Shown: positions 20,556 to 30,272, counted from the stretch's first letter. The stretch is 64,000 nt of DNA from Tritrichomonas musculus (GCA_039105265.1 JAPFFF010000005.1:1907501-1971500), one strand, 5' to 3'. Notes: generated by a model from the letters alone, not told the origin. Numbers and translations: made by a program.

Positions 20556-21965
20556 TTAAAAGTTGAGGAAAACATTCTTTTGTTGAAACTGGTTCATGTT
20601 AACATCAATTTTTCCTTTCTTTGTCCACCATTGTTGCTGGCCATTTTCAGGATTTCCATTTGTAGCATTATAAATTAAATCTAAAACTAATGGGTTAACA
20701 GGTAATGATCCATGTTCAAACATTTTTGGATCATCTTTTTCCAAATCGATACAAATTAAATTTCTTTTTTCTGCATTCCAATTTTGGCATGCATATCTAA
20801 TTCCTCTAGCAGGCACTGATCCATCGCCATTTGCATCTGTAATTCTTATTGGATCATGATCCCATCCGTTTTTGTAGTCTAAGAAAGTTGTTGTCTGAAT
20901 TCTTGAATTATAAATAATTGCAAGGGGAATTTTTTCACCTATGTCGATCGGCGCATATCTTTGAAGATCAATTGCAATATCCATAATAGGAACATATTCT
21001 GGCCTTATATTTGAATAATTGAAAACTAGATCACGTAATTGATCAACTGTGTAATTTCTGCCATCAGGTCCCCTAACAACATCTAATCCATTAAATATCT
21101 GCAAATTTGGCCAATGTGAGTAAAATCCTGGAATGCTTGTTGACATGTCAGCGATATATTCTGTACGATAAAATGGAATTAAAGGTGAAAAACGTCTTAT
21201 CATTCCATCAAAAGTTTTCAAAGTTCCTCCAAAACTTGGCGCGATAAAGATAACTTTTTCAATGTATTTTTGTTTCCACTCATCAGTAACGATCACATTC
21301 TGATCTTTAACGGATGTCCACAAAGGTCTTCCGTTAATAAATTTTCCTCTGCTGTTTTCCAATAACTGCTGGCTGGCGAGGAATTGTTGAATCATGAAGC
21401 ATCCCATTGAAAATCCAAGAAATGTCACTTTTTGACCGTTTGCCTGATTATAAGCGTTCTCAATCAAGTTTCGAAGCTGCATCCAATAATCATCAATAAA
21501 AAGTGGCGCTATTCTCCAATCATACGGAGCAACAAAGAAGTCTCTTCGAATTTTGTATCCCCTTTCGGTGAAGTGATTCATCATGCTCTTGAAATTGTCA
21601 AAGAAAGTAAGGATTCCTTTTGGTTTTTTATGGTTGTTCTCGTTGTATTTGCCATGATTCTTGACAACATAATCAACTGACGCATGCCCGCCAAAATCTT
21701 TTACTGTAATGTTGACACCCGGAATATTTCGAAGTGTTTGTGTATCGTTATCGAATTGTGTTTGCGTTAGACGTGCAATGCAGTTGATAAAGGGAGGTAT
21801 TATATATTTTGTACGAATCCATAATAATTCATCATCCATCCTTTTCGGACAATACCATGGAACTTGCGCTTTTTTATCATAAGAAACATATAAATTTGAT
21901 CCGTATAAGCCTGGTACTAAGATGATCGGTTTTTTAGAGAGTGCTAATACCAAAAAAAGAAACAT
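20556..21965 (-). CDS. Lecithin:cholesterol acyltransferase-like lipase
   Basis: The 469-residue protein starts with a short hydrophobic signal-like sequence (MFLFLVLALSKK), followed by the LCAT-family opening PIILVPGLYGSNLYV. The nucleophile elbow is GFSMG (about residue 190). The acid is in DANGDGSVP (about 385) and the histidine in FEHGSLPV (about 425), giving a complete Ser-Asp-His triad in family order. A WY/DWR lid-type motif (APYDWRI) is also present. Members act as phospholipases or acyltransferases on glycerophospholipids, here probably in the secretory pathway, lysosome or outside the cell. The gene is intact and of normal family length, and it ends just before a miniature transposon. 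Confidence 0.9.
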   Translation of the reverse strand: MFLFLVLALSKKPIILVPGLYGSNLYVSYDKKAQVPWYCPKRMDDELLWIRTKYIIPPFINCIARLTQTQFDNDTQTLRNIPGVNITVKDFGGHASVDYVVKNHGKYNENNHKKPKGILTFFDNFKSMMNHFTERGYKIRRDFFVAPYDWRIAPLFIDDYWMQLRNLIENAYNQANGQKVTFLGFSMGCFMIQQFLASQQLLENSRGKFINGRPLWTSVKDQNVIVTDEWKQKYIEKVIFIAPSFGGTLKTFDGMIRRFSPLIPFYRTEYIADMSTSIPGFYSHWPNLQIFNGLDVVRGPDGRNYTVDQLRDLVFNYSNIRPEYVPIMDIAIDLQRYAPIDIGEKIPLAIIYNSRIQTTTFLDYKNGWDHDPIRITDANGDGSVPARGIRYACQNWNAEKRNLICIDLEKDDPKMFEHGSLPVNPLVLDLIYNATNGNPENGQQQWWTKKGKIDVNMNQFQQKNVFLNF

Positions 21966-23194
21966 GATAAAAAAATTATGAATTGAAAAATTAATAATTC
22001 AATTTTTCTGTAGATATGAACGATATTTTTCAGATTCTAAGCATGCTTTTAAATTTTCTATTGAACCTCAATTTTTTCAGAGAATATATGGTTTTTATTT
22101 CTCAAAAAATAAATTTTATTTTCTATAAAAATATGATATTTATTAAATAAAATATAATAATAAATCAAAATTTTTATCCAAAAAAAAAAATCTATTAATT
22201 ATTTTCTGACCATTATTTTTAAAAAATTGTGGTCGTTTGAGTAGCTCTTTCAATATTTTATACTAGTCTGAAATATTCTATATTAATTTGTTTTTTGTAA
22301 TTATTTAAATATCTTGACAATTAAAAAAGATTTATGAAATCAATTCTTCTTAGTAGTTAATAAAATAAATTCAATTTTATTTTTTGAAGATATTATTTTC
22401 TAAAAAAAAAATAATCATTATTTGAATAAAAATTAATATATAACAATTAAATAAATTTCATACCCTTCATCACATTTTAAGTAGAATCATAACTAAATTA
22501 ATTACAAAAGTCTTTATTTAATGAATTAAATTATAATTTCAAAATTTTTGCAATAAAATAATGCTTACACTACAAAATTTACTCGATCAATTCAAAACTA
22601 TTTTTGAAAACCCAAATCTCAAGGGAGATATCTAAGCATCTTGCCAATTAGATTATTGCTTCTTTCCATTTTTTTGCATTACTTACTTATTTATTTTTTC
22701 ATAAACGCTTATATATGTTTGTCTATAAAAAATCTATGTAATCATTCATTCAAGACATTTGTTTTCTTCATTTTTTGCTTATTTCTATTAAAAGTATTTG
22801 AAGTATTTTATAATATTTATACAGACATGAAAAAATCACATTTTGATTTACAAATTAAATATATTTATATGTATCATAAATAAAATGTGTTTTAATATTT
22901 GCATGATGTTGCTAATGCTTAAATTTCAGTAAACTTATATTTTCATATTTTAATATAATTTTTTTTTTCTCAATTAATCACAAAAAATTGAGAGGGAGAT
23001 AATTCAAAGAAATCGCAAATAGCTTTTGATTTTTATTATTTAATATCATTTCGACTATTTGATTAATTATAATGAGATAAGATATTTGAATAGGAAACAA
23101 TCAAAAAGTTAAAATATCAAAATTTTCTGTAATTTGTATATATTTTTTTTGAGAAGGTTATTAAAGTTATAACTTTTTAACTAAATTTTTTTAA
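21966..23194. other. AT-rich spacer
   Basis: No supported gene. A short 80-codon + strand frame at 22641-22883 is hydrophobic and low in complexity, and I treat it as chance. The right end borders the GC-richer glycoside hydrolase relic abruptly near 23195. Confidence 0.5.
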
Positions 23195-24639
23195 CTATTC
23201 TTAAGAATTTCCAAAAACAGGCGTTACTTTGAAAAATCAGACGGGACTCCTTTTGTCTGGCTAGCTGATACAGACTGGACACTTCCACAAAGGCTCAAGT
23301 GGGATGATGTTGACAATCTCATGCAGAAGCGTAAAAGCCAAGGTTTCACAGTTCTACAAATTGTTGCATTAGATCCTGAGCGTGATGTTGAAATGCGTAA
23401 TCCATCAGGTGACCGAGCGTTAATTAATAATGATCTATCAAAATAAAATGAAAAATATTTTGAATATTTAGACTGGATCATTGACAAAGCAGCTGAATAC
23501 GGATTTTATATACTTTTACTTCCAGTCTGGGGGCAGCTTGTTGTTGGCGATAACTGGGCAGGAGGTGTTTTTCCAAAAACGGTTATAGAAGAAAACTCCT
23601 ACGGTTATGGTGAATTCATCGGAAAACGATACAAACACAAGAAACATATTTTATGGTGTCTTGGAGGTGATCGTCAGCCAATTCACAAAGGTGTTGACTA
23701 TAAGAATGTATACAGAAAAATGGCAAAAGGCGTCCTTGATAAAGATGTCAAATACAATGAGAAGGATCCTTCCTGGGAGGAACTTTTGATTACATATCAC
23801 GCATGTCATGAAGCAGAGACAGGCGATTGTTCAACCTTGTCTTATTGGAACGGTGAAGAAGAAGCTTGGATCAGTTTCGTAATGCTTCAATCAGGTCACT
23901 CTCTCTCTCGCCAAAGAACTACGAAATCGTCGCAAAAGAATACACAAAGCCACGCGTGCGTCCTGTCTGGGATGGCGAACCAGCGTATGAAATGATGATC
24001 ACTACATTTCCGCCTGTAAATGAGTCGTATCATGGAACTTGGATGGTGCGTCGTAGAGCTTATTTCAGCATGTTTTCTGGCTCTTTCGGTCACACTTACG
24101 GACACGCAAGCGTCTGGTGCTCTATCGGCGAGAAAGAAAGAGGCATCATGACAAAGTATTCGTGGTATGAAGCACTGCAATCTGAAGGTTCAATGCAGAT
24201 GAAGTTGCTCCGTCAGATAATGGAGTACCTCGCTTTGATGACAGCTGTCGGACAGGACGGAAGCGAAGAGATGAATTCGCTTGTCGCTGTGTGTGTGAAT
24301 CCTTCTGGAAAGTTTGTCTGCTTGTACCTCCCAAGCGGAGGAAGCGTTACGTTGGATTTGAATGAGCTTCCCATCAGACTAGATGTAAAGAACAACTGCA
24401 TCTTTGGATGGTGGTAGAACCCTTCTGACGGAAAGTTTTATGACAGCGGCTGTAAGATTGTAGAAGAGCCATTAAAAGTGCCAACCGAAAGTGGAAAAGT
24501 TGCACTTTCTGCTCCATCGGCAGGTGAAGAGAAGGACTGGGTCCTGATTCTGATGACACAGCAAACACAGCCTCCAATAAAAGACAGGGTATTTTATGAG
24601 ATGGAAAAAGAAAAAGATAATAAAGTTTTTGATTGGTAG
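23195..24639 (+). pseudogene. Broken GH140/DUF4038 apiosidase-like glycoside hydrolase, bacterial type
   Basis: The + strand encodes a protein of the DUF4038 (apiosidase-like, GH140) family: GTPFVWLADTDWTLPQRL, FTVLQIVALDPE, YGFYILLLPVWGQ, then HILWCLGGDRQP with the expected acidic region, LLITYHACHE, and PRVRPVWDGEPAYEM. A C-terminal beta domain (GKFVCLYLPSGGSVTLDL) matches the collagen-binding-like domain usual in this family. The ATG and the first 10-20 residues are missing. There is a TAA at 23444-23446, a frame change at a CT run near 23899-23909 and a TAG at 24415-24417. Base composition is clearly less AT-rich than in neighbouring genes. The family is typical of plant-polysaccharide-degrading bacteria, so lateral acquisition followed by decay is the likely history. 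Confidence 0.85.
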
Positions 24640-24926
24640 TCCAAAGATAAAAAAAGGCCAAAAGTTTTTTTTTTGCTCAATGAAATCAGATGATTTTAAT
24701 GCATCAGATACAATCATATTGATATTGATTATCTAAAGAACATAGTTCATTACTTTTTTTTTTTTTTTTTTTGAAATAAAAACTTTTTGAGTATTTATAT
24801 TTTTAAATTAGCACATATGAAAGTCTTTATAAAACAATTAAGTATACGATGTAATAATAACAGAAAGATGCAATTGCCCATTTGGCAGGTTTTTTTTGAT
24901 GTTTTTGAATTCAATTTTTTTTCAGT

Positions 24927-25187
24927 TTAAATTATATTGTAAACGGGATGGACAGAATTCAACAGGGATCTTGTACTTTGTGTTAATTTGAAAGAAAATG
25001 TATCTTTTCCTATAATGATTTCATTATTAGTAGGAGTAACTGAAGCGACGTGACATGAACACTTATTTACTTCAGAACATGAACAGTTTTTGACTTTCAT
25101 AGATAAGCATTTAGTCGTCTCTGTATAGAAACACGGGCGCTGTTCTGGGCAATAAACTGCATGTATTGAACAAAAAAATCTATGAAT
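24927..25187 (-). pseudogene. Cysteine-rich protein tail, 5' end missing
   Basis: An open minus-strand frame of 86 codons without an early ATG reads VYCPEQRPCFYTETTKC, then KNCSCSEVNKCSCHVASV, and ends SVHPVYNII before TAA at 24927-24929. Ten cysteines in about 40 residues, with CSC motifs, suggest a small extracellular disulphide-rich domain at the end of a secreted or membrane protein. The rest of the gene is absent upstream, so I take it as a remnant. The family is not recognised. Confidence 0.4.
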
Positions 25188-25255
25188 TTAAATTATTTGG
25201 ACATGAAGCTTTGATTTCATTCAATCCACAAAATTAAAAAAAAAAAAAAAAAATC

Positions 25256-25260
25256 AAAAA
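25256..25260 (-). terminator. Pol III terminator of tRNA-His
   Basis: Two bases after the tRNA discriminator the minus strand has five T residues, followed by an 18-T run at 25236-25253. This is the usual RNA polymerase III stop signal. Confidence 0.8.
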
Positions 25261-25262
25261 CA

Positions 25263-25333
25263 TGGGTAAGACGAGAATCGAACTCGTATCTTTTGATTCA
25301 CAGTCAAATGTGCTACCTTTGTACCACTTACCC
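25263..25333 (-). tRNA. tRNA-His (anticodon GTG)
   Basis: The minus strand folds as a cloverleaf. The acceptor arm GGGTAAG pairs fully with CTTACCC. The D arm has A14, GG and A21 (with one A-C mismatch in its stem). The anticodon arm is TTTGA-CTGTGAA-TCAAA with anticodon GTG, and the T arm is ACGAG-TTCGATT-CTCGT. The discriminator is A. The CCA end is not encoded, and the base before G1 is A, so the extra 5' G of tRNA-His must be added after transcription. No intron is present. Confidence 0.95.
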
Positions 25334-25554
25334 TTTTTCATTTATATGTTCTTTTTTTGTTCAATATATTCTTTTTAATACTAATTTTAATATGAAAAGT
25401 AAATCTAATCACCAATCGCCTCCAACTAATAATGAGTTAGATCACAGAGTTTTTGCTGGCCTACCTTTTTAAATATACTTATCAAAACAAAAAAAAATAT
25501 ACTTTCATAAAGGATTTATAGAAAAAATTTTGAAAAACGTAATTACAGTTGCTT

Positions 25555-25683
25555 CACTTTTGTAACGATAAAACCCACTTTTGTAACGAAAAATGTAACC
25601 ACCAAATTTTTAAAAAATTTTATCACATAACATTTTTAGTTTAATTTTCACTTTAGTAACGAAAAATTTCACTTTCGTAACGA
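25555..25683 (+). promoter_or_regulatory. Two phased pairs of CACTTTNGTAACGA elements
   Basis: Four copies, CACTTTTGTAACGA (25555-25568), CACTTTTGTAACGA (25576-25589), CACTTTAGTAACGA (25649-25662) and CACTTTCGTAACGA (25670-25683), form two pairs, each with starts exactly 21 bp apart. The first copy reads into ACGATA, like a T. vaginalis Myb recognition element. They lie about 220-350 bp upstream of the divergent tRNA-His and about 570 bp before the pseudokinase gene. Confidence 0.5.
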
Positions 25684-26247
25684 AATTATTATAAATTCAT
25701 TTTAACCAAAAAAGTGAGAAGGCACGAACAAAAAAGCATGTTAACAGTTGTTTACTAATACGAAATTTGAACTTTTTGGCTTTTCAATTGCGAAATAAAA
25801 TCATGAGCCAAATATGCCAAATATACTCATTTAAAATAATCTGAAGCGCAAAAATCAATCATACTACTATTTCCTTTACTTAGTAAAGTATATTTCAAAG
25901 CAAATTGATTTCGAATTCAATTTTTTTTTAAAAAGCATTGGCTAATTATCATTCAATTACCTTATTGACGGCTCATTTAAGATGATTTTTTTGGAAATGT
26001 TTGTTTAAAATATTTTCAAATAATTGAATGAAATTCAGAGAATGATTTATACAGTTTTATATTTTGATACAAACCATCAATAATCATACAAAATTTAATA
26101 TATACTTTTGAGTATATCTTTTTATTGATAAAATAAGAAAAAAAGGTTAAAGTTATAATTTAATTCAATTTTTCAAATATTTTATGTGAATTAATGGATG
26201 AAGGCCTTTATATTGAAAAAGTTTGTTTTTTCATTATTGTTTTTATC

Positions 26248-27171
26248 ATGGAAGAAAAAGCATTTTTATTTGATATAAGCGAATTTAAAAAAGTAGATTA
26301 TATTAATAATTTGGCTTATAATAAAGTCTTGGTGGCCCATGATGGTAAAACCAACAAAGATTTTATTCTTGATCATTTTTATTATAAGCCTGATAAAAAA
26401 GTTGAAATTGATCTCAACCACTCTATAGAAAAATTACGTCAAAATCCGCATCCAATCCTCAATGAAATCCTTGGGTGTTCACTACAACAATTTGATCAAT
26501 TTGAATCAGAATATATAAAATTAATTTCAAAATTTCATTCAAATATAACACTTTCTAGTTTACTTAGATCATTACGAGTAGGGAAAACCATTGAAGGATT
26601 TGATAATACAACTCGTTTCACTATAATGGCAGGAATAGCACGAGGAATGATGCACTTTTACGAGCATGAAATTGGATTTCTTAGTCTTCGACCTTATAAT
26701 GTCTTTTTAGATGAAAATTTCAATCCAATAATTTTACCTGAATTCAATTTAGTTACTCAAGCAGGATTTCAAAATCCTGAATTCCCTGCTGCTAGATTGG
26801 ATGAAAATATTTATGTACCCTTTTTTGATTATGAATATGAAAATAATTCCCCAGAAATAAGTGATGTTTATTCTTTTGCAATGATTGCTTATGAAATAAT
26901 AAACGGTTCCCGGGCTTTTTCATCAGATAAAACAATTCAAAGTGCTATTGGTGTAAGGAAAAGAATGGATAAAGGCGGATATCCTGTGTTTCATAAACCA
27001 ATTCCTCCTTCTTTGAAATCATTAATTGAAATGTGCTGGTCTCAAAATATGGAAGAAATACCAAGTTTCAAAGAAATTTTCAATTTCCTAGCAAATGATC
27101 TGGTAAAGGATGGATCAATTGAGGATTTTGATTCAGAAAAATATAATAATTATATTAAATCTATTTTATAA
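26248..27171 (+). CDS. TKL-like pseudokinase
   Basis: The kinase fold is recognisable from its second half (ISDVYSFAMIAYEII, then LIEMCWSQNMEEIPSF). However, the catalytic loop reads GFLSLRPYNVFLD instead of HRDLKPxN, DFG is replaced by PEFNL, and there is no glycine loop. So it is a clear pseudokinase, probably a scaffold or regulator. I choose the ATG at 26248 (MEEKAFLFDISEFKKVDYI), because it matches the short leader of related trichomonad kinases; an in-frame ATG at 26194 would add 18 mostly hydrophobic residues. The frame is intact, so loss of catalysis is not due to gene decay. TAAATAAA overlaps the stop, resembling the trichomonad UAAA polyadenylation signal. Confidence 0.85.
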   Translation: MEEKAFLFDISEFKKVDYINNLAYNKVLVAHDGKTNKDFILDHFYYKPDKKVEIDLNHSIEKLRQNPHPILNEILGCSLQQFDQFESEYIKLISKFHSNITLSSLLRSLRVGKTIEGFDNTTRFTIMAGIARGMMHFYEHEIGFLSLRPYNVFLDENFNPIILPEFNLVTQAGFQNPEFPAARLDENIYVPFFDYEYENNSPEISDVYSFAMIAYEIINGSRAFSSDKTIQSAIGVRKRMDKGGYPVFHKPIPPSLKSLIEMCWSQNMEEIPSFKEIFNFLANDLVKDGSIEDFDSEKYNNYIKSIL

Positions 27172-27628
27172 ATAAATGGATTTTATTATTCTCTTTTTTT
27201 TTTTTTTTTATGACATAGAATGTATTACAGGGCGTCTAACTCCGAAAGTTTGAGCAATACAAAATTACAAATATCAAAACACGATTATTTTGTATTCAAT
27301 TTATTGTAGCAAACAATTTATATTTTAAAAACGATCATTTTATATTGAAATTAGTTTGTCAGATTTTAATACTGAAAAACGGCAGAGACCGAATCTAATT
27401 ATTTTGAAATATGTGTTTCATGATAAAACAATAAATGTAAATTAAAATAAAATTAATAATCTTCATTCAATATAAGATATTCTCATTGAAAACCATTAAA
27501 GGCAAAGTTGGTTATTGAACTTTTTCAATTAATAAACTATTCAAAAATATGGGGAAAAAAATATGTCATTAAATAATGCTTCTATTTGTTACTTTTATAT
27601 TTTTTCCTTCTTGTTTCACATCAATTTG
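27172..27628. other. AT-rich spacer between convergent genes
   Basis: No gene or repeat is seen in this stretch. Confidence 0.5.
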
Positions 27629-28162
27629 TTAAAGTATTATGCATTGAGTTTTTTGTTCTTGGTTTAATGATGCATTTACACATGCAGAAATTACTTCATC
27701 TAGATTTTTATGTTGAATTGATGAGCACTCTATATATTCAATAGCATTAATTTCATTTTTCAGTTCTATACCTTTGCATATAGGAATCAAATTATTTTGA
27801 TCAGAAATTTTTTCTCTTAAATCACTTTTCATTCCGATTAAAATAATTGGACGTCTTTTTATATATTTTCTGATATATTGATACCAGTAGTTTTTGATTT
27901 TATCATATGACTTTTGATAACCAATTGAATAACAAAATAAAAATATATCAGCATCTTTGCACAAAGGATCAATTATGCCGCCTTTACATGTATCGATAAA
28001 TTTCAAAGCAACATCATTTCCGTTTAACGATACATTTAGCTGACAATCATCACAAAGAGTTGGAACATATTCTCCAGGAAACGAATTTGTTTTGTTTGAA
28101 ATCAAAAAACTTGTCTTTCCAACATTACTTTCGCCAATCAAAATGCAATTAATTGTTTTCAT
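27629..28162 (-). CDS. Rho-family small GTPase with altered switch II
   Basis: The 177-residue protein has the P-loop GESNVGKTS, an effector region with YVPT, a G4 box GMKSDLRE, an ECSS G5 box and a C-terminal CIIL prenylation signal (Leu predicts geranylgeranylation). The Rho-like helix region between G4 and G5 is present. The G3 box, normally DTAGQ/E, reads DTCKGG, so the catalytic Gln equivalent to Gln61/63 is lost. By analogy with Rnd-type GTPases this predicts poor GTP hydrolysis and a mostly GTP-bound, signalling-on or scaffold protein; that is inference. The frame is intact. A short inverted copy of its effector region lies at 29118-29230. Confidence 0.85.
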   Translation of the reverse strand: MKTINCILIGESNVGKTSFLISNKTNSFPGEYVPTLCDDCQLNVSLNGNDVALKFIDTCKGGIIDPLCKDADIFLFCYSIGYQKSYDKIKNYWYQYIRKYIKRRPIILIGMKSDLREKISDQNNLIPICKGIELKNEINAIEYIECSSIQHKNLDEVISACVNASLNQEQKTQCIIL

Positions 28163-28561
28163 ATTTGTTTATATTATTTTCATAAATTTTCCACAAATAT
28201 CAAATGGCCAAAATTTGACCTTTCATTACTTTTTTTTTTTTTTCCATATACTTTTTAAAAAAGAGATTACACATTAGTTAAAATGGCCAGCATTTCAATA
28301 ATTAAATCGCACTTGAAATCATATTTTTCTCTTAAAATGCATCATTTGTTTTCTATAAATATCCATCATTAGAGCAAATTTTAATTTCTTCTTTTGGAAA
28401 TTGTGCATTTAGTAGTTGCTGTTCATTAAAAATTCACCTTTGTTTAATTCAAGACAACTATAATGAAATTGATGATTTGAAATTCATAAGATTCTTTTTT
28501 CAATACAGGCACATCAATTTCATTTTCCATGCATTACTGCTTTTCTGTTAGAGTTTTTTTA
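28163..28561. other. AT-rich spacer
   Basis: It holds the upstream region of the GTPase gene; no further gene is seen. Confidence 0.4.
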
Positions 28562-28741
28562 TTACTTATTGCTGAACAAGTCATATCTGTTCTCTTCAAA
28601 GATTTCTTTCAAAAAATGGCTTCTCTGATTTAAATATGAAACAGAGTGACAACCGGCTTTTGAATACTGTTCATGATTGTGTTTGGCACAGGAAGAAGAG
28701 CATTGTTTACAACATTTTTCATGTTGAGTTTTGAATATCAT
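28562..28741 (-). pseudogene. Small Cys/His-rich frame, probable gene remnant
   Basis: A 59-codon minus-strand frame with ATG reads HEKCCKQCSSSCAKHNHEQY followed by SKAGCHSV. Such spaced Cys and His residues resemble the metal-binding tails of large GTPase-like protist proteins. Upstream on the same strand (28742-29000) other frames give helical, charged pieces (DLEEKNRKLKEIN), as from a coiled coil. So this may be the 3' end of a larger decayed gene. Function unknown. Confidence 0.35.
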
Positions 28742-29117
28742 TCAAAGAAGTTTTTAAATTTAATGAGTTAACTTCGATCTTGATAATGCAGTGTTTTTGT
28801 CTTTTAATTTTCTTCATCGCCATCAGTTTTAATACCATGAATCGAGGCGTTTTTATTTCTACTATCATTGATTTATCTCCTTCAATTTTCTGTTTTTTTC
28901 TTCTAGATCGATAATGACTCGTTTTCTGTTTTCAATTATTTTATTAGTTTTGTTTGATCCTTATAAAAATAAGATCAACATTTTCTGGATGATTTTGTCT
29001 CATGCTCTATCAATGTTTTTGTTGCTCTATTAATAATATAATAATTCTATAAATAATTCGAAATGTCCAAAACTAATTTTCAGTGAAATGAAAAAGCATA
29101 AGCAAAATATTATAATC

Positions 29118-29230
29118 CAAATTCTATTAATATCATACCTAAATTTATCGTTCCAACTCTTTGTGATGATTGTCAGTTAAATGTGCCGTTAAACAGAAAT
29201 GCTTTAAAAATTTCTGAGAAATTTATGTCA
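29118..29230 (+). pseudogene. Fragment of a second Rho-like GTPase copy, inverted
   Basis: The + strand reads FIVPTLCDDCQLNVPLNRN. This is nearly identical at DNA level to the effector region of the Rho-like gene on the opposite strand at 27629-28162 (VPTLCDDCQLNVSLNGN). The P-loop before it and the G3 to G5 boxes after it are absent. It is the remnant of an inverted duplicate. Confidence 0.7.
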
Positions 29231-30080
29231 ATTTTCTCAAAAATCATTTAATGATAAATAAAACTGAAATTACAAAATTATTTTGATCAAAAGAAAAAGC
29301 ATCATTGAATATTTCTCTAATATATAATAGATAAAAGCAAAGAAGTTAATGAAGATGAAAGCGACAATTTTATAAAACTAATAAACTTCACTAATATAAA
29401 TACAATAAATTTCAGTATTTTCTTTATGTTATATTAAATGTTATAGCCACCATTGAATATTCAGCGAATTCATCTGCATATTTGACAAGTCTCTATGATT
29501 AATCATAGAATTCTTGATTTCATTATATTTTTCTTATTCTCGAAAAAAAATTTTACAAGATTTGGCAGTTCATTCCAAATTGGATTTGACTATTCAATAC
29601 TTTCTTCAAAATGTGGAACAATTCCGAAAAATGTCTGAGTTAAAAATGATACTCTTTTTGGTATTCGATGCTCCTTCAGAATGGATAAATTGGAATAAAA
29701 ACTTCATCAATTTTTTTTAATGCCAACATCAGTGTAAACTATTGAATATTTCAATAAAACCTATCTCTAAAGAATCATAACATTTTAAACCAATTTGGAT
29801 GGAAGTTATTATTCTTGTATGAATTTTGCATTGCCTAAGTGTAGTTGACAAGATTTATCGATTATATATTTTCTAATTTCGAATTTCATTGCCTTGATAG
29901 TTGATCAAAAAAATTTGATTAATAATATGAAAGAAGTTGCCTTCTGGTATTTGATATATTGCACTATTACTCATATAATTATTTATTTAATAAAAAAAAA
30001 CAAAAACAAATATCATTTTTAAAATATAAATATATTATACAATAAAAAACGTTAATGTTTATTGACTGGCCATTATTGTT
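29231..30080. other. Spacer without a supported gene
   Basis: A 68-codon + strand frame at 29514-29720 has no recognisable domain or repeat and is probably chance or debris of the inverted GTPase duplication. Confidence 0.4.
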
Positions 30081-30272
30081 TTACTTTGCCCAATCAGGTG
30101 CTTTTTGTGTTGTTTTGGATCCATCATTGTTCTTATTGCAGTAAGGACAGCAATTAGCAGCGGTTCTCTTTTTGCCAGTTGATGCCTTGCCGCATGAGTT
30201 GCAGTGGACTTTTCCGCATTTATTGCAAATTTTCCAGTCATTGCTGACTCCGCAAAATGGACAACGACCCAT
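30081..30272 (-). CDS. Small zinc-ribbon protein
   Basis: The 63-residue protein starts MGRCPFCGVSNDWKICNKCG and has four CxxC knuckles (CPFC, CNKC, CNSC, CPYC) plus an extra HC, enough for two zinc sites. The C-terminus (KTTQKAPDWAK) is charged. A longer in-frame ATG at 30372-30374 exists, but it would add a hydrophobic, lysine-rich leader coded by spacer-like DNA. I therefore choose the ATG at 30270-30272, directly before the first knuckle. It could be a nucleic-acid-binding or ribosome-associated factor; the exact role is unknown. Confidence 0.75.
   Translation of the reverse strand: MGRCPFCGVSNDWKICNKCGKVHCNSCGKASTGKKRTAANCCPYCNKNNDGSKTTQKAPDWAK

Noticed and set aside
22641-22883. 80-codon plus-strand frame in the spacer
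   Set aside because: Hydrophobic, low-complexity product of T-rich DNA with no recognisable motif.
23224-23487. Minus-strand frames within 23224-24717
   Set aside because: They are shadows of the glycoside hydrolase relic on the plus strand, which has clear family motifs.
29514-29720. 68-codon plus-strand frame
   Set aside because: No domain, no paralogue in the window and ordinary spacer composition; kept only as a remark.
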